A stretch of 33,998 bases of DNA from positions 1-33,998 of the forward strand of contig JBAWEQ010000171.1 of the NCBI GenBank assembly GCA_049591295.1, in the 5' to 3' direction. Positions 32,456 through 33,998 of the stretch are shown here, piece after piece; within the stretch, counting starts at the first letter, position 1; each line of letters begins with the position of its first letter. The DNA comes from DTPS01 sp049591295. Its GTDB lineage: Bacteria > Acidobacteriota > UBA4820 > DSQY01. A model generated the notes under the pieces. That model ran no database searches and was not told where the DNA came from. It saw nothing but the letters and a program-made list of their open reading frames with translations. Position numbers and translations under genes: made by a program.

Positions 32456-33734
32456 AGTTCAGCCGCTTCTGCTCCCTGCGGAACTGGAACTCGCACTGAC
32501 CGGCCCGAATGGTCGACCCGGCCTTGAGCTCCTTGAGGGTGACGCGCTCACCGTCCAGGAAGGTTCCGTTGGTGGACTGGAGGTCGGCGAGGTAGTAGGT
32601 GCCCTCCTTGGGGACGATCCGGAAGTGCTGTCCCGAGAGGGTCTGGTCGGCGATGCAGAGGGTGTTCACCTTATCGCGCCCCACGGAGACCACCTGGTCA
32701 GGCGGGAGCTGAAACACGCGTGGAGGGTTCTTTCCGCGATGGAGCACCAGTACCGGTATCTCATCGAGGACCAGCGTGTGCTCCAGGGCGTCCGAGCTGG
32801 GCCCCTTCTGGAGCAGGGCCGGATCAAGCTCGGGCACGGACTCGGCGGCCACGGCCTGCGTCGTCGCACCCGGGCTGGTGATGGAGAGCTTCTTGGCCAG
32901 GCACACGGGGCATTCGGCCTCCCAGAGATTGAGCGGACGTCCGCACTGCTCGCACGCCCTCCCCTCCTGGACCTTCGTCCGCTTCAACAGGACCACGACC
33001 CCGTAAGCCACGACGGCCAGCGCCACGGCCAGCGCCAGGAAGAGGACCCACACCCATGCCCTTGAGGCGGGCGGTGGCACAGGAGGGGGTTGGGGCTTGG
33101 CTTGAGGCGGCGCCGCCGGTTGGGGTTGCGGCGGAGCAGGAGGCCGCACGGGCGCCAGGGCGAGGCTGACCTTGGACCAATCGCTGGCGACCTCTCCGGG
33201 CGTCAGGCCGGCGAAGGCGCCCGCGTACTCGCCCCCGGTGAGCGCGGCGATGCGCCTGAGCACCTTCAGGTCCGGGGCGCCCATCCCCACGGCCACCACG
33301 GCCACGTGCGCCTCCGCGGCGCGGGAGGCGGCGTCCTCCAGGGTCACCGCCGAGTTCTCGTCCTTCCCGTCCGTGAAGAGCAGGACCACGCCCTCGCTGT
33401 TCTGCCCCTCCACGGCCTTGACCGCGGAAAAGAGGCAATCGTAGAGCAGGGTGTAGCGCCCCCCCTGCTCCAGCTTTCCGATGGCCGACTTCAGGGCCCC
33501 GGGGTCGCGGGTGAAGGCCTGGACCTCCACGGGTGCGTCGTTGAACGCGTAGATGGCCACGGGCCCCTTCTCGGCCAGCGTGGGCACGAGCCCCTCCAGC
33601 ATGGACTTGGCCGCCTCGAACTGCGAGGGCGGTATGGACCGGCTGGTGTCCACCAGCACGGCCGTGGGCGCAGCCAGAAGGACGACCGGCGCGAGGAGCG
33701 CCGTCAGGACGATGGCAAAGGCGAATCGGCGCAT
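32454..33734 (-). CDS. Exported VWA domain, TM, zinc ribbon and FHA domain protein
   Basis: A 426-residue protein joining two sides of the membrane. A signal peptide (1-22) is followed by a von Willebrand A domain (about 24-190) with the MIDAS motif DTSRS (D29, S31, S33) and D122. Then come a proline-rich linker (about 195-223), one membrane helix (226-250), a zinc ribbon (C261, C264, C275, C278), a linker, and a C-terminal FHA domain (about 345-420; R353, S367, H370, STNGTFLDG). The VWA part should bind ligands or matrix outside the cytoplasm, while FHA reads phosphothreonine inside, so transmembrane signalling is a reasonable inference. No Ser/Thr kinase is in the window. The ribosome-binding site is AGGAGG. 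It is divergent from pepD. Confidence 0.88.
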   Translation of the reverse strand: MRRFAFAIVLTALLAPVVLLAAPTAVLVDTSRSIPPSQFEAAKSMLEGLVPTLAEKGPVAIYAFNDAPVEVQAFTRDPGALKSAIGKLEQGGRYTLLYDCLFSAVKAVEGQNSEGVVLLFTDGKDENSAVTLEDAASRAAEAHVAVVAVGMGAPDLKVLRRIAALTGGEYAGAFAGLTPGEVASDWSKVSLALAPVRPPAPPQPQPAAPPQAKPQPPPVPPPASRAWVWVLFLALAVALAVVAYGVVVLLKRTKVQEGRACEQCGRPLNLWEAECPVCLAKKLSITSPGATTQAVAAESVPELDPALLQKGPSSDALEHTLVLDEIPVLVLHRGKNPPRVFQLPPDQVVSVGRDKVNTLCIADQTLSGQHFRIVPKEGTYYLADLQSTNGTFLDGERVTLKELKAGSTIRAGQCEFQFRREQKRLN

Positions 33735-33764
33735 GGCAGCCTCCTCCCCCTCGGGATACTAGCT

Positions 33765-33794
33765 ATTATAGGGACTGCTGCGCTGGGGCCGCAA
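33765..33794 (-). promoter_or_regulatory. Promoter of the VWA-FHA gene
   Basis: On the minus strand TTGCGG (33794-33789) and a perfect TATAAT (33770-33765) are 18 bases apart, about 30 bases before the ATG. Confidence 0.55.
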
Positions 33795-33811
33795 TAGAGG
33801 GGCCCACGACG

Positions 33812-33840
33812 TTGCCCGGCCCATCTCGCTGTGGGAGAAT
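33812..33840 (+). promoter_or_regulatory. Candidate promoter of pepD
   Basis: TTGCCC (33812-33817) and GAGAAT (33835-33840) with a 17-base spacer lie 53 bases before the pepD ATG. Confidence 0.38.
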
Positions 33841-33893
33841 CTCTTGAGGCGGCAGCCACCAAGCCGCGGTGCATCCTGGAAAGGAGTCCATGC

Positions 33894-33998
33894 ATGCTGA
33901 ATCTGGAACCCAAGAAGGTGTGGGAACACTTCGAGAAGCTCAGCGCCATTCCTCGCCCTTCCAAGCATGAGAAGGCCGCCGGCGATTACGTGGTGTCG
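33894..33998 (+). CDS. pepD: Aminoacyl-histidine dipeptidase (PepD-like), N-terminal part
   Basis: Only the first 35 codons are present; the gene runs off the right edge. The start MLNLEPKKVWEHFEKLSAIP followed by RPSKHEKAAGDYVVS matches the N-terminus of the M20-family PepD (beta-alanyl-histidine dipeptidase), where the IPRPS segment is typical. AAGGAG lies seven bases before the ATG. An earlier ATG at 33890 is in another frame. Metal ligands and the catalytic residues lie beyond the window, so activity cannot be judged. Confidence 0.75.
   Translation, partial: MLNLEPKKVWEHFEKLSAIPRPSKHEKAAGDYVVS

Noticed and set aside
32394..33065. Plus-strand ORF starting in the heptamer array, with TGCTAAATT upstream at 32373-32381
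   Set aside because: The apparent signal peptide is only the heptamer repeat in translation and the rest is antisense to the FHA region. An antisense RNA cannot be excluded, but there is no support for a protein.

Overview
The window is a gene-dense, GC-rich (roughly two-thirds G+C by eye) bacterial chromosome segment. No tRNA, rRNA, CRISPR, integrase or insertion sequence is visible. TonB, an O-antigen-ligase-like protein and a lipoprotein point to a diderm. The respiratory genes point to an aerobe or microaerophile with a branched chain. Alternative complex III next to a caa3 oxidase, a heterotetrameric glycyl-tRNA synthetase and heptamer repeats would fit Acidobacteriota or a similar deep lineage, but this is inference and the species cannot be read from the sequence.

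Layout. (1) 1-2646: the start of a minus-strand gene at the left edge, then plus-strand genes for an M24 metallopeptidase, an FKBP-type prolyl isomerase lipoprotein and a two-CBS-domain protein. (2) 2764-7353, minus: rtcB RNA ligase with a strongly structured leader, and an rrf2-cydA-cydB operon for cytochrome bd quinol oxidase with its putative Fe-S regulator. (3) 7723-8256, plus: a small exported FG-GAP-like protein. (4) 8306-15695, minus: one compact gene run of two GT4 glycosyltransferases, a Wzy/WaaL-type membrane protein, a possible 36-residue ORF, recO, glyQ and glyS. (5) 15892-16593, plus: a TonB-like energy transducer. (6) 16649-30677, minus: the main respiratory locus. It runs actA (pentaheme), a 69-residue Tat-like small ORF, actB, actC, a fused actD-actE, actF and an extra monoheme cytochrome c. 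After a 272-base gap come sco, ctaD, ctaE, ctaF, ctaC (with heme c) and ctaB. (7) 30957-33734, minus: asnS and a VWA-TM-zinc ribbon-FHA protein. (8) 33894 to the end, plus: the start of pepD.

How it works together. Alternative complex III takes electrons from quinol and passes them through heme c domains (ActA, ActE and the extra cytochrome) to the heme c and CuA of ctaC, and then to the heme a3-CuB site of CtaD. SCO serves CuA assembly and CtaB makes heme O, the precursor of heme A. Cytochrome bd is a second oxidase that takes electrons straight from quinol, probably under control of the co-transcribed Rrf2 protein. Many junctions overlap by exactly 4 or 8 bases, so translational coupling is common.

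The points most worth a second look are the stacked hairpins in the rtcB leader that enclose its ribosome-binding site, the small Tat-like ORF and the ActD-ActE fusion in the complex III operon, the extra cytochrome with an unexplained C-terminal half, a 12-bp palindrome inside the actA promoter, purine-rich heptamer arrays next to several genes, and the two-sided VWA/FHA protein.
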